Below are positions 56,220 to 64,000 of a stretch of DNA of 64,000 nucleotides, piece by piece. The position numbers and the translations under genes were made by a program. The stretch lies in assembly GCA_963725895.1 (NCBI GenBank), contig CAVSAJ010000003.1:372001-436000 (forward strand), read 5' to 3'. This DNA is from Bog-473 sp963725895 (lineage in GTDB: Bacteria; Actinomycetota; Acidimicrobiia; Acidimicrobiales; RAAP-2). Within the stretch, counting starts at the first letter, position 1; each line of letters opens with the position of its first letter. Under the pieces are notes generated by a model. That model was given only the letters and a program-made list of their open reading frames with translations, ran no database searches and was not told the origin of the DNA.

Positions 56220-57146
56220 CTACGCCGTCGCGAAGTAATGGCCCTGGTCGAGGTCTTCGAGGAGGGTCGGCCCGCTGGGCTCCCACCCGAGCAGCTCACG
56301 CGTGATGGCCGCCGTGGCGGGACTGTCGAGAGCGACGAAGTGCCCGAGGGGTGCGAAGTGCGCGGCCGCGTCGGCAGGAGCGACCGACACCGTCTCGATG
56401 TCGAGGCGACGGCCCATGACCTCGGCGATGTCACGGAAGGCGACGCCCTCGTCACCCACGGCGTGGAGGACGGATCCGGCAGGGGCGGCCTCGACGGCCA
56501 GCCGGGCCAGACGTGCCGCATCCGAACGGTGCACCGCCGGCCACCGGTTGGAGCCGTCACCGACGTATCCGGCGAGGCCTCGTTCCCGGGCGATCCCGAC
56601 GAGGGTGGCTATGAAGCCATGGTCTCCGTCGCCGTGGACCGTCGGCGGGAAACGCAACACGGACGCACGGACGCCGATGCCGCGGAGCGACAGCGTGAGG
56701 AGCGCGGTGGCGGCCCGGCGACCGGCCGGGTTGGCTCGCACCTCGGCGGCGGGCACCATCCCGTCGTTCTCGGTGGCCACCTCTCGCGATGTCAGCCCCA
56801 GCATGCCCGAGGCCAGCACGAAGGGCCGGTCGGAGTCGGCCAGTGCGTCGCCCATGGCCTCGACCGCCCGCCGGTCGGCTGCCGCGGCGGCGGCAAAGTC
56901 GCCACCGGCGAACGCCACCTCGTGCTGGAAGGCGAGGTGGATCACCCCGTCCGAGTCCGCGGCCGCCTTGGCCAGCCCGTCGGGGTCGTCGAGGTCGCCC
57001 CGCTGGACGATCGCGCCGGCCTCCTCGAGTCGCCGAGCCGACGGTTCGGAGCGGGCCAGGCCGACCACTTGGTGTCCGGCTTGGAGCAATTCGGGGACGA
57101 CGCCCGAGCCGATCCAGCCCGAGGCGCCGGTGACGAAGATTCTCAT
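56220..57146 (-). CDS. NAD-dependent epimerase/dehydratase family protein
   Basis: 308 residues of the extended/atypical SDR class: nucleotide loop TGASGWIGSGVVPELL at 6-21, ARSEPSARRL, GDLDDPDGL, then VIHLAFQHEVAF. The YxxxK catalytic pair is not obvious, as in many SDR_a members acting as reductases. Divergent from a TetR gene with an operator region between them, so probably controlled by it. Confidence 0.85.
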   Translation of the reverse strand: MRIFVTGASGWIGSGVVPELLQAGHQVVGLARSEPSARRLEEAGAIVQRGDLDDPDGLAKAAADSDGVIHLAFQHEVAFAGGDFAAAAAADRRAVEAMGDALADSDRPFVLASGMLGLTSREVATENDGMVPAAEVRANPAGRRAATALLTLSLRGIGVRASVLRFPPTVHGDGDHGFIATLVGIARERGLAGYVGDGSNRWPAVHRSDAARLARLAVEAAPAGSVLHAVGDEGVAFRDIAEVMGRRLDIETVSVAPADAAAHFAPLGHFVALDSPATAAITRELLGWEPSGPTLLEDLDQGHYFATA

Positions 57147-57168
57147 GGTGGTACCTCACGTGTCCGGG

Positions 57169-57206
57169 TGATGTCAGTAACAGACATCATAGTAATGGCT
57201 GATGTC
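57169..57206. promoter_or_regulatory. TetR operator between epimerase and TetR genes
   Basis: TGATGTC (57169), seven bases, GACATCA (57183) is a perfect inverted repeat, and a third half-site TGATGTCAG starts at 57200, 31 bases after the first. Likely binding region for the divergent TetR protein. Confidence 0.65.
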
Positions 57207-57236
57207 AGCGACTGTCAACACCTAGGATGGAGGGCT

Positions 57237-57805
57237 ATGGGCCGATGGGAGCCGGACAGCAGGGGCCGCCTGCAAGAGGCGGCCCTCGCGCTCTACGCGG
57301 AGAGGGGATTCGACCAGACCACGGCCGCGGAGATCGCTGCGAAGGCGGGAGTGACCGAGCGGACGTTCTTCCGCCATTTCGCAGACAAGCGCGAGGTGCT
57401 CTTCGGCGGCTCCGCACTCCTCCAGGAGCGCATCGTCGCAGGGGTGGTTGCGGCGCCGGCGGGAGCGGGACCTCTCGAGGCGGTGGGCGCCGGCCTCGCT
57501 GAGGCGGCCGCCATGCTGGGCGAGTTCCGCCGGGACCTCTCGGCTCAGCGCCAGGCGGTGATCGCCGCCAACCCCGAACTGCGGGAACGGGAGCTGGCCA
57601 AGCTGGCCGACTACGCCGCGGCGGTGGCGGCCACGCTCCGCAGCGCGGCGTGGGCGAACCGCACGCGACGATGGCAGCGGAGGCGGGGACGACCGTCCTC
57701 CGTGTGGCCCTCGAACGATGGGCAAGCGGAACCGATGAACGGGACCTTGCCGCCATCATGCGCGACTCCATGACCGAGCTGCGCGACGTGACCGCCGGCG
57801 GCTGA
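57237..57805 (+). pseudogene. TetR family regulator with one frameshift
   Basis: ATG 57237 after GGAGGG. Helix-turn-helix TTAAEIAAKAGVTERTFFRHFADKREVLF at ~22-50. Near 57650 the frame changes: AAAVAATLR continues in another frame as MAAEAGTTVLRVALERWASGTDERDLAAIMRDSM to a TGA at 57805. The span is 569 bases, one missing. Repaired protein about 189 residues, normal for TetR. Real loss or sequencing indel. Confidence 0.8.
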
Positions 57806-57812
57806 GCGTTGG

Positions 57813-59171
57813 TCAGGGGCGCCGGCCGTTGGGCATGATGTCGCTCAGGCCCCACTGGTCGAGCGAGTTCAGCTGGACCTGGTTCCCGGTGGCCTCGACG
57901 ATCATGTTCCCGCCGACATAGATCGCCGTGTGGTACACGCTGGTCCAGTCGGTCTGGGAGTCGCCCCAGAACACGAGGTCCCCGGCCGAGAGAGCGGTGA
58001 GCGCGACGGGTACGCCGGCCGTGTTGTATTGGTCGTCGGCCACGCGGGCGAAGGCGACCCCCGCACCGTTCTCCCACGAGGCCAGGGCCAGCCCGGAGCA
58101 GTCATACCCGACCGGCCCGTTGCCGCCCCAGATGTAGGGCTTCCCGAGCTGCGCGAAGGCGAAGAGGACCGCCTTGTCCCCGGGTGTCACCGGCTGGAAC
58201 ACCAACGCCTCGGTCGGAGGCGCACCCTGTGCGTCCCCGAAGCCATATGCCGTTCCGTTCTGCTCTTCGACCCAGTAGCCGTGGCCCGATGGGCTCGACA
58301 CCACCTTCTCGGTGGGGTCGAGGCTGGGGCCGCCTGCAGCCGAGCCGTAGAACCCGGCGTCGCCGAAGTTGAAGATGCCGCCATCGGAGGCGACCAGCCA
58401 GTAGCCGTGGCCGTCGGGCGTCGGCGCCATTCCCACGATCGGCTGGTTGAGCGCGAGCGACCCCGTCGACCCGTAGAACTGCGCGTCGCCGTAGGAGAAG
58501 ATGCCGCCGTCGGTCGCGACCAGCCAGTAGCCGTGGCCGTCGGGGGTCGGTGCCATGCCGACGATCGGCTTGTTGAGGGGTATCGCACCCGTCGACCCGT
58601 AGAACCGCGCGTCGCCGTAGGAGAAGATGCCGCCGTCGGTCGCGACCAGCCAATAGCCCTGGCCGTCGGGGGTCGGTGCCATGCCGACGATCGGCTTGTT
58701 GAGGGGTATCGCACCCGTCGACCCGTAGAACCGCGCGTCGCCGTAGGAGAAGATCCCGCCGTCGGAGGCGACCAGCCAGTACCCGTTCCGATCGGTGGTC
58801 GCCGCGATGGACACGATGGGGTGGTTGAGGGAGAGCCCCGCCGCCGAGCCGTAGGCGCCGGCAGCGCCGAAGCTCCACACGGCGCCCTGAGAATCGGCCA
58901 ACCAGAAACTGTCCGAGGGGATGCTCGTCAGGCTCTCGATGCCATCCCCCGAGTCGTGGGCCGAGCCCGCGGCACCCGCAACGGAGGCGGGAACGACCAC
59001 CACGATCCCACCGAGCCAGATGGCGAGGACGACGAGTGCCGCCGGGGCCACGGTCGCGACCATCGCGCCGACGCAGCCACCGCCGGCACGTAGGCGATGA
59101 GCACTCACGCCAAAGGAATCGTCGTGCCACCGCGACCCCTTGAGTCGTGCATCCGGCGTGTTTCTTGACAT
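57813..59171 (-). CDS. Secreted NlpC/P60 peptidoglycan endopeptidase with GYWLVASDGG repeats
   Basis: 452 residues from ATG 59171 (MSRNTPDARLKG). A signal anchor (MVATVAPAALVVLAIWLGGIVVVV) is followed by about five ~45-residue repeats of the form GYWLVATDGGIFSYGDARFYGS with PIVGMAPTPDG linkers, predicted to form a beta-propeller-like or beta-rich stalk. A C-terminal NlpC/P60 domain follows, with catalytic Cys in YDCSGLA and His in VYHTAIYVGG. It would cleave peptide stems in the cell wall. The central repeats are nearly identical at DNA level (58450-58750). Same repeat class as the pseudogene at 11844. Confidence 0.88.
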   Translation of the reverse strand: MSRNTPDARLKGSRWHDDSFGVSAHRLRAGGGCVGAMVATVAPAALVVLAIWLGGIVVVVPASVAGAAGSAHDSGDGIESLTSIPSDSFWLADSQGAVWSFGAAGAYGSAAGLSLNHPIVSIAATTDRNGYWLVASDGGIFSYGDARFYGSTGAIPLNKPIVGMAPTPDGQGYWLVATDGGIFSYGDARFYGSTGAIPLNKPIVGMAPTPDGHGYWLVATDGGIFSYGDAQFYGSTGSLALNQPIVGMAPTPDGHGYWLVASDGGIFNFGDAGFYGSAAGGPSLDPTEKVVSSPSGHGYWVEEQNGTAYGFGDAQGAPPTEALVFQPVTPGDKAVLFAFAQLGKPYIWGGNGPVGYDCSGLALASWENGAGVAFARVADDQYNTAGVPVALTALSAGDLVFWGDSQTDWTSVYHTAIYVGGNMIVEATGNQVQLNSLDQWGLSDIMPNGRRP

Positions 59172-59221
59172 TTGAGCCACGGTTGAGGAGGAGACGCCAC
59201 TCCTGCCTTCCGCCCGGTTTG

Positions 59222-60604
59222 TCAGGAGGAGGTGGTGTTCACGGCGTGCTGCGCGGCGTAGGAGGCGGCAGAGCGCTGGACGAACTCGAGCAGGTCGGGC
59301 TGGATCCGATCGAGTCCCTTGTGGTCGTACCACCTGGTGACGGCGAACCCGACCGACACCCAGAAGACCAGTCCGATCCCCGTGAGGACCAGGCCCCGAG
59401 TGAGCCCGGCGTCACCGGCGGCGCCGAAGTACAAGATGGCCCGGACGCCGTCGAGCACCTGTCGCAGCGGTTCGAAGTTCGCGACGAACCGAAAGGCCGG
59501 TGGCAGCGCCTGCAGTGGGATGGTCCCTCCCGAGGACGCGAGGGCGAGGTAGACGAAGAGGAGCATCGCGACCAATTGCCCAAGCGTGCCGAGGACGGCA
59601 AAGAGTGCGAGGGTACCGGTCGCGATGACAACGCCCGCGAACGAGCAGAAGACCCACAGCAGGCCAACGTACGGGGCATCCATGTTGAGGATCCCGACCG
59701 CCACGACGAGCAGGATCCCAGTGAGGATCGGCACCGCGACTAACGCGACGACCCACTTGGCCATGAGGGTGTGCCACCGGCTGATGGCCACTGGAGGACG
59801 CTGCCTCCATTTGGGGCCGATCTCCGTCGTGCCGTACCCGAGGCCAGCGTCGATCGTCGAGTTCACGAGGATGGCGCCGAGAAAGCCGCACATGATGGAG
59901 AGGAGAGAGATGTAGAAGGCACTGAGCCCCAAGGCCGTGTTCGGCGGCAGCGGGCGGAACTCCGTCGTACCGAGGGTGATCGGATTGTGAGTCGAAGTGG
60001 CCGCGCTCGGCATCCTCCCGAACTTGGTTGCCTCGGTTGACAGCGTGCGTCCGACATCGATCGACGCCGCACGCAGCGCCGGTTGCGCGACCCCCGTGGC
60101 GAGCTCGACCCCGATCGACCCCGCCCGCGGGTTGGTCAGGAGCCCGATGGCCGGCTTGCCCGGGGACCCACCCGGCGACGAGGGCGCGAGGTCATACGCC
60201 GCGAGCAAAGACGCGGTGAGGTCCGAAGGGATCACGATGGTCGCGTAGGCGCCGTCGTGGTTCATCTGGCTCGTGGCCTCGGCGAGCGAGCCCGTCTCGA
60301 GCGCCAACCGGCTCGATACCGCGTGGGACCTCTTCAGGCTGGCGGCGATGTCGTCACCGATGTTGACGGCTCGCCCGAGCACGGTGGCGCCCTGGTCTTC
60401 GTTGACCAGCGCAACGGGTAATCCGCTGAGATGTGAGACGGGATTCACCACCGATCCCACGTAGAAGAGTGTCATCAAGAAGACAAGCCCACCGGCAACC
60501 GCGATCGGTGTCACCCACAGGGTACGTACTCGAAGGAGCTGCGACATGCGGATCCCCGATGTCGTGTCGGCAGGGGATCGATCGTCGGGTCCCGATGTGG
60601 TCAT
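59222..60604 (-). CDS. YhgE/Pip-type (DUF3533-like) membrane protein
   Basis: 460 residues from ATG 60604 after GGAAAGGA. One N-terminal span (VTPIAVAGGLVFLMTLFYVG), a large extracytoplasmic domain beginning LPVALVNEDQGA, which is the YhgE/Pip and DUF3533 hallmark, then five C-terminal spans resembling an ABC-2 permease half. Family members are linked to phage infection sites, export and type VII secretion; the role here is unknown. About 50 bases downstream of the NlpC/P60 start in divergent order. Confidence 0.75.
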   Translation of the reverse strand: MTTSGPDDRSPADTTSGIRMSQLLRVRTLWVTPIAVAGGLVFLMTLFYVGSVVNPVSHLSGLPVALVNEDQGATVLGRAVNIGDDIAASLKRSHAVSSRLALETGSLAEATSQMNHDGAYATIVIPSDLTASLLAAYDLAPSSPGGSPGKPAIGLLTNPRAGSIGVELATGVAQPALRAASIDVGRTLSTEATKFGRMPSAATSTHNPITLGTTEFRPLPPNTALGLSAFYISLLSIMCGFLGAILVNSTIDAGLGYGTTEIGPKWRQRPPVAISRWHTLMAKWVVALVAVPILTGILLVVAVGILNMDAPYVGLLWVFCSFAGVVIATGTLALFAVLGTLGQLVAMLLFVYLALASSGGTIPLQALPPAFRFVANFEPLRQVLDGVRAILYFGAAGDAGLTRGLVLTGIGLVFWVSVGFAVTRWYDHKGLDRIQPDLLEFVQRSAASYAAQHAVNTTSS

Positions 60605-60707
60605 GGCGTCGTCCTTTCCTTGCGATGGCGCGGTCGCCTCCCGCCGGTGCTCGCCTCCCGCCGGGCTCGCGCATTGACTCGCACGACCGCCAGAGTCGCA
60701 CGGTGCG

Positions 60708-62159
60708 TCAGGGAAGCCATTCCGCCCGGCTCGAGCCTCGTGGGACCAGAACGGGGTCGCGCCATGCCGACGGGGTGTGCGAGAAGGACACCGGGGGAGC
60801 GACCATGTGCACGTCGCCGAGAGGGCTCGGCGCGTCGTAGGGCACAGGGTCGCGCGGGCGGTGGGTCTCGTCGCTTCCCGCCAGAGCAGCATCGACCCGG
60901 CCGAGTGACCCGCACCACATGGCCGTCCTCGTGAGGCTCACCGTCACGTGCCACGACCCACCTTCGGTGGCGCGCTTCGTCAACGCGGCCATCGCGCCGA
61001 TCGCCCCCAGGTATCCAGTGACATAGTCATTGATCAGGGTCGTGACGGGAAGCCTCGGCGCGGCCTCGCAGCCCTCGATCGTCATGAGGCCCGATGCCGC
61101 CGACCCGTTCATGTCGAAACCGCCGCGTGTGGCCCAGGGGCCGGTCGGCCCGTAGCAGCTGACAGAGACCGACACGAGCCCCGGACACCTCGCGGCCAAC
61201 CGTCGCGGGTCGAGGCCTCGGCGCTCGAGCGTGCCGGTGCGGTGGTTGTTGACGACGACGTCGGTGTCGGCCAGGAGTCTCGCCGCGCGCTTTCGTCCCT
61301 CCCGCGTGTCGAGATCGACGTAGGTGCTGCGCGAGCCGACGTTCGCCTCCGCGTAGATGAACTCGTGTTCGTAGTCGTTGGGCCGGGTGGCACACAGCAC
61401 GTCGGCCCCGTGTTCGGCCAGCGTCCGTCCCACGGTGGGACCGGCGACGGCGTGGGTGAACGAGAGGACTCGCACGTCGTCGAGAGGGCGATCGGCCCGC
61501 CCAAAGGCCCGCGGCGGGGCCTCGCCGACGCGCTCGAGGCCGATGACCGGCTGGCGCGCCAGCAGCGCACCGTGCTCGTGGGCCAACCACTCGGCGGGGG
61601 TGCGGACCACGCAACACGGCAGTCCAGCCGCGCTGGCCGCCTCCTCGAGATCGAAGGCGTCCCAGGTTGAGACCGCCGCGGCGACCCTGGCGGAATCGGG
61701 CGGCACGTCCAAGAAGCGGCACCACTTGGCGGCGAGGTGAGGCAGGACGCCCGAGGCCATGACCCAGCGCCCGTCCGCCGTGCGATACGGCGTGACGAGG
61801 AACGGGTTGTCGAGCAGAAGCGGGTGCGGCGCGCGCTCGCCGTTCAAGGTCGGGTGCCAGAAAGCGCCGGGGTTGATGGCGTGCACGGCTTGGCGCAGGT
61901 CGAGGTGCAGCGTCTGCGCCGGTCCACCGCGCAGCCGGTGCACGCCGACCGCCGCCGCCGCAGCCGCCATGAGCGGGACGCCGATGCACGACCCGAGCCG
62001 GTGTGTCGAAGGCAGGATGGGGTCTTCCCCCGAGAACGACACCGACGCGCCGGCCTCCGTTCTGCTCAGGCCGACATCCGCGAGCACCGCGTCGAGCGTG
62101 TCGACCGGATCGAAGGGGACCGCTTCGCGGCGACCGCCGGGATGTGGTCCCGCCGTCAC
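60708..62159 (-). CDS. CoA transferase family III (CaiB/BaiF) protein
   Basis: 483 residues from GTG 62159, which overlaps the TetR stop as GTGA; the much longer frame upstream is a shadow of the TetR gene. CaiB/BaiF features include VRVLSFTHAVAGPTVGRTLAEHGADV, DLDTREGRKRAARLLADTDVVVNNHRTG, and GFDMNGSAASGLM near the active-site region. Transfers CoA between carboxylic acids. Its translational coupling to a TetR regulator and nearby amidohydrolase suggest a catabolic pathway for an organic acid. Confidence 0.85.
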   Translation of the reverse strand: MTAGPHPGGRREAVPFDPVDTLDAVLADVGLSRTEAGASVSFSGEDPILPSTHRLGSCIGVPLMAAAAAAVGVHRLRGGPAQTLHLDLRQAVHAINPGAFWHPTLNGERAPHPLLLDNPFLVTPYRTADGRWVMASGVLPHLAAKWCRFLDVPPDSARVAAAVSTWDAFDLEEAASAAGLPCCVVRTPAEWLAHEHGALLARQPVIGLERVGEAPPRAFGRADRPLDDVRVLSFTHAVAGPTVGRTLAEHGADVLCATRPNDYEHEFIYAEANVGSRSTYVDLDTREGRKRAARLLADTDVVVNNHRTGTLERRGLDPRRLAARCPGLVSVSVSCYGPTGPWATRGGFDMNGSAASGLMTIEGCEAAPRLPVTTLINDYVTGYLGAIGAMAALTKRATEGGSWHVTVSLTRTAMWCGSLGRVDAALAGSDETHRPRDPVPYDAPSPLGDVHMVAPPVSFSHTPSAWRDPVLVPRGSSRAEWLP

Positions 62160-62806
62160 GGGCGCTCGCCAGAGGTTGATTCGTCGGAGAGGCCGGCTGG
62201 CACCGAGAAATGATCCAGCAGAGCCGAGACGGCACGCTGGCCCAAGTCGGCCTGCGCGGCGGTCCCTGCCGCGCTGTCGGTCAGCACCAGGATGTCGCTC
62301 CCTTCGGTGACGGCGACGATCATGCGGGCCAACTCGTGCGCGGGAATGGTGGGGACGCGCCCACTCCGCTCGAGAGCCCCCGCCACGAGGACGGCCAGCT
62401 CCGAACGGACCCGTCGCTCGTGCTCGACCAGTCGCGCCGCCACGTCCGGCCGGCGGATCGCGTGGAGCGAGAACTCCGTCGAGACAAGCGTCCACTGCCG
62501 GTCGACCAGGCCCGGGTCCCCCGATGAACGAGGAGCGCGCTCGTCGCTCGTCGACGAGACGTCTCCGCCGGGCATGGCGCGGCGGATCCACTGCGCACGC
62601 CGTTCCCAGCTGCGGTCGAGCAGCGCGAGGAAGAGGGCCTCCTTGTTGGCGAAGTTGGAGTAGAACGCGCCCTTGGTCAGCCCCGCCCGCGCACAGATGT
62701 CGGGGATGGAGGTGGCCCCGAAGCCCTGCTCGGCGAAGAGCTCGAGGGCCGCATCGAGGAGAGCGGTGACCGTCCGGGGCCGGCGTTTCGTGAGGCCGCG
62801 GGGCAT
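62156..62806 (-). CDS. TetR family transcriptional regulator
   Basis: 216 residues. Helix-turn-helix GATSIPDICARAGLTKGAFYSNFANKEALFLALLDR at ~29-63, of the TetR type common in fatty-acid and aromatic catabolism. Leaderless: -10 box TAAGAT six bases before the ATG. Two operators sit upstream. Co-transcribed with the CoA transferase gene (GTGA overlap). Confidence 0.9.
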   Translation of the reverse strand: MPRGLTKRRPRTVTALLDAALELFAEQGFGATSIPDICARAGLTKGAFYSNFANKEALFLALLDRSWERRAQWIRRAMPGGDVSSTSDERAPRSSGDPGLVDRQWTLVSTEFSLHAIRRPDVAARLVEHERRVRSELAVLVAGALERSGRVPTIPAHELARMIVAVTEGSDILVLTDSAAGTAAQADLGQRAVSALLDHFSVPAGLSDESTSGERP

Positions 62807-62812
62807 GACCCC

Positions 62813-62853
62813 ATCTTAACGCATACTGACCAGTATGCAATACTGATCGGTAT
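62813..62853 (-). promoter_or_regulatory. Leaderless promoter with two TetR operators
   Basis: -10 TAAGAT (62818-62813, minus strand) and a possible -35 TTGCAT 16 bases upstream. Operator 1, GCATACTG AC CAGTATGC (62821-62838), is a perfect palindrome lying exactly between them; operator 2, ATACTGATCGGTAT (62840-62853), is a near copy of its core ATACTGACCAGTAT. Confidence 0.75.
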
Positions 62854-62876
62854 AATTTGTGGTGGGTCTCCTGCCG

Positions 62877-63746
62877 CTACGAGAGGCGGTAGACGCGCGC
62901 CGCGGTTCGGGCGAAGAGCGCGTCGCGAGCGTCGTCGTCGAGCCCGGCAGTCACGGTGTCGAAGGTCGCGTACAGGTCGTCGAACGTGCCGTACGTCGCG
63001 TCAACGGGGAAGTTGCTGGCGAACATGCAGCGGTCCACGCCGAACGCCTCGATGGCGAAATCGAGCCACGGGGCGAGGGCGTCCACGCTCATGGATTCGA
63101 AAGGCATTGCCAGTCCCGAGAGCTTGCACATCACGTTGTCGCCGAGACCGGCCAAGGCGATGATGCCTGCTTCCCAGAGGGTTCGCTCCTCCGCTTCCGA
63201 TGAACGGGGCCACCCGGTGTGCTCGACGACGACCGTGAGGTCGCCGAAGCCGGTGAGCTTCGCCGCCGCCGCCTCGAGTTGATCCGGATGGGTCATCAGC
63301 TCGAAGACCAGGTTGCGCTCCTGTAGCGCGCGCAGCACCTCGGGCGCCGGTACCGGGTCCCCGAGCGGGCCCATCGGTCGGATCCCGCGAAAACGAGGGG
63401 CAGCCATCTGGCGGTCGAGCATGTCGATCGATTCCGACACCGTCTCGGCCGGCGGCAGCCCGCCGATGATGGCATCGGGCCCCCCGTTGGACGACGCCGT
63501 GCGGTCCAGCTCGAGGGTCTCCGCAATGGAGTTGTGGCCCGTGGCTGCCGCGACGTTGACGAACCCCTCGACGTTCCACGCCGACGACTCCGCTCGGTAC
63601 AAGTCGACGTCGAAGCGGCGGTGCATCCTCGAGGGGTCTCCCGCCGACCCGTCGGGGACATGCCCGAGATAGGGGTACCAGTCCGTGCGCGCCGGGTCCC
63701 AGAGGTGGACGTGCGCGTCGATCACTCGAGTTGGCCTGCTCGTCAT
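62877..63746 (-). CDS. Amidohydrolase family protein (amidohydro-rel)
   Basis: 289 residues from ATG 63746. Metal-binding VIDAHVHLWDP at residues ~6-16, FRGIRPMG, VVVEHTGWP, NVMCKLSGLAM and CMFASNFPVD match the amidohydrolase_2/lactonase subgroup that includes 2-pyrone-4,6-dicarboxylate and 4-sulfomuconolactone-type hydrolases. ATG overlaps the stop of the preceding partial gene (ATGA), so the two form an operon. Probably part of a ring- or lactone-degradation pathway. Confidence 0.85.
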   Translation of the reverse strand: MTSRPTRVIDAHVHLWDPARTDWYPYLGHVPDGSAGDPSRMHRRFDVDLYRAESSAWNVEGFVNVAAATGHNSIAETLELDRTASSNGGPDAIIGGLPPAETVSESIDMLDRQMAAPRFRGIRPMGPLGDPVPAPEVLRALQERNLVFELMTHPDQLEAAAAKLTGFGDLTVVVEHTGWPRSSEAEERTLWEAGIIALAGLGDNVMCKLSGLAMPFESMSVDALAPWLDFAIEAFGVDRCMFASNFPVDATYGTFDDLYATFDTVTAGLDDDARDALFARTAARVYRLS

Positions 63747-64000
63747 GGTGACTCCGTCGGTGGTTGGCGCGTGGCTGCGACCATCTCGCGGAGGCTGGCG
63801 TCGAGCCACGGGGGGATGGCGGGACCGCCGTAGGTGATGGTGCCGATCGGACGCGGATGGCTGCGCAGGCCGATCCACCCGTTGCCCACCGTGAGCTCGG
63901 CACCGGCCAGGGCGGCCGCATCGGGGTTGGCGAGGAGATACCCGGCCAGTTCGGCCGAGGGTCGTGCCGTCTCGCCCGGATCCGCCTCGAGGCCGATGGA
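63743..64000 (-). CDS. C-terminal end of an unidentified protein, 5' end outside the window
   Basis: An open frame of 85 residues enters from the right edge and stops at the TGA at 63743-63745. It reads ELAGYLLANPDAAALAGAEL ... NGWIGLRSHPRPIGTITYGG ... PPWLDASLREMVAA. I do not recognise the family. ATGA overlap with the amidohydrolase start implies co-translation. Confidence 0.65.
   Translation of the reverse strand, partial: SIGLEADPGETARPSAELAGYLLANPDAAALAGAELTVGNGWIGLRSHPRPIGTITYGGPAIPPWLDASLREMVAATRQPPTESP

Noticed and set aside
55928..56560. N-terminal extension of the cNMP/oxidoreductase frame
   Set aside because: Low-complexity Arg/Ser/Pro translation without homology, running through the intergenic gap into the epimerase gene; the cNMP domain begins at ATG 55927.
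62160..62840. N-terminal extension of the CoA transferase frame
   Set aside because: It is a shadow of the TetR gene; the GTG at 62159 overlapping the TetR stop is the likely start.

Overview
The window is high-GC actinobacterial DNA, most likely from an uncultured member of the Acidimicrobiia. Two loci (11844-13734 and 57813-59171) carry GYWLVASDGGIFSFGDA-type repeats, which I know mainly from that class. This fits with several leaderless regulator genes, an MptB-type mannosyltransferase, an Stf0 sulfotransferase, an ECF41 sigma factor, DUF1214 and DUF35-thiolase genes, and many TetR regulators. Assignment to class level is inference. There is no rRNA, no complete tRNA, no CRISPR array, no integrase and no transposase gene.

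Layout. 1-1.4 kb: 5' part of a secreted Ig-like (Big_2) repeat protein. 1.8-4.6 kb: an ATP-grasp/methyltransferase fusion divergent from a TetR gene, sharing one palindromic operator. 4.7-8.7 kb: a class III cyclase-AAA ATPase gene lying between two att-like structures (11-bp tandem arm repeats about 146 bp from a tRNA-Met anticodon-loop core). 8.7-11.6 kb: operon of TetR, DUF1214 and sulfotransferase. 11.8-13.7 kb: ruined secreted repeat protein. 14.2-15.4 kb: luciferase-like oxidoreductase. 15.8-25.1 kb: an accessory island with two uncharacterised proteins, a phosphoesterase, a macrodomain-like/KAP NTPase fusion, another unknown protein and an XRE/nucleotidyltransferase toxin-antitoxin pair. 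A diverged 68-bp direct repeat brackets its three-gene core. 25.2-29.3 kb: secreted proteins and an OmpR-type two-component system. 30.2-31.8 kb: DUF35/thiolase pair. 32-36.5 kb: small accessory genes, a decayed ABC ATPase, a TetR gene, a low-GC gene and a membrane protein. 36.9-41.2 kb: PilB-type ATPase, then a DoxX/sterol desaturase-like/secreted protein operon. 41.2-44.6 kb: mostly eroded DNA with gene remnants and a solo group II intron domain V. 44.6-52.8 kb: Stf0-glycosyltransferase fusion, monooxygenase, MptB, MsrB, FtsH, zinc-ribbon membrane protein and FMN reductase. 53-64 kb: ECF41 sigma factor beside redox genes, an epimerase/TetR pair, an NlpC/P60 wall hydrolase, a YhgE/Pip-like membrane protein, and an amidohydrolase/TetR/CoA-transferase group.

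Six otherwise intact-looking genes (TetR x2, LLM oxidoreductase, PilB, FtsH, FMN reductase) each carry exactly one net indel, three of +1 and three of -1. That points to residual sequencing indels as much as to real decay. By contrast, the pseudogenes at 11.8, 33.3, 42.7 and 46.9 kb are truncated or multiply disrupted.

The strongest candidates for something undescribed are the macrodomain-KAP cassette at 17-22.8 kb, the recurrent att-like structures, and two enzyme fusions (ATP-grasp/methyltransferase and Stf0/glycosyltransferase).
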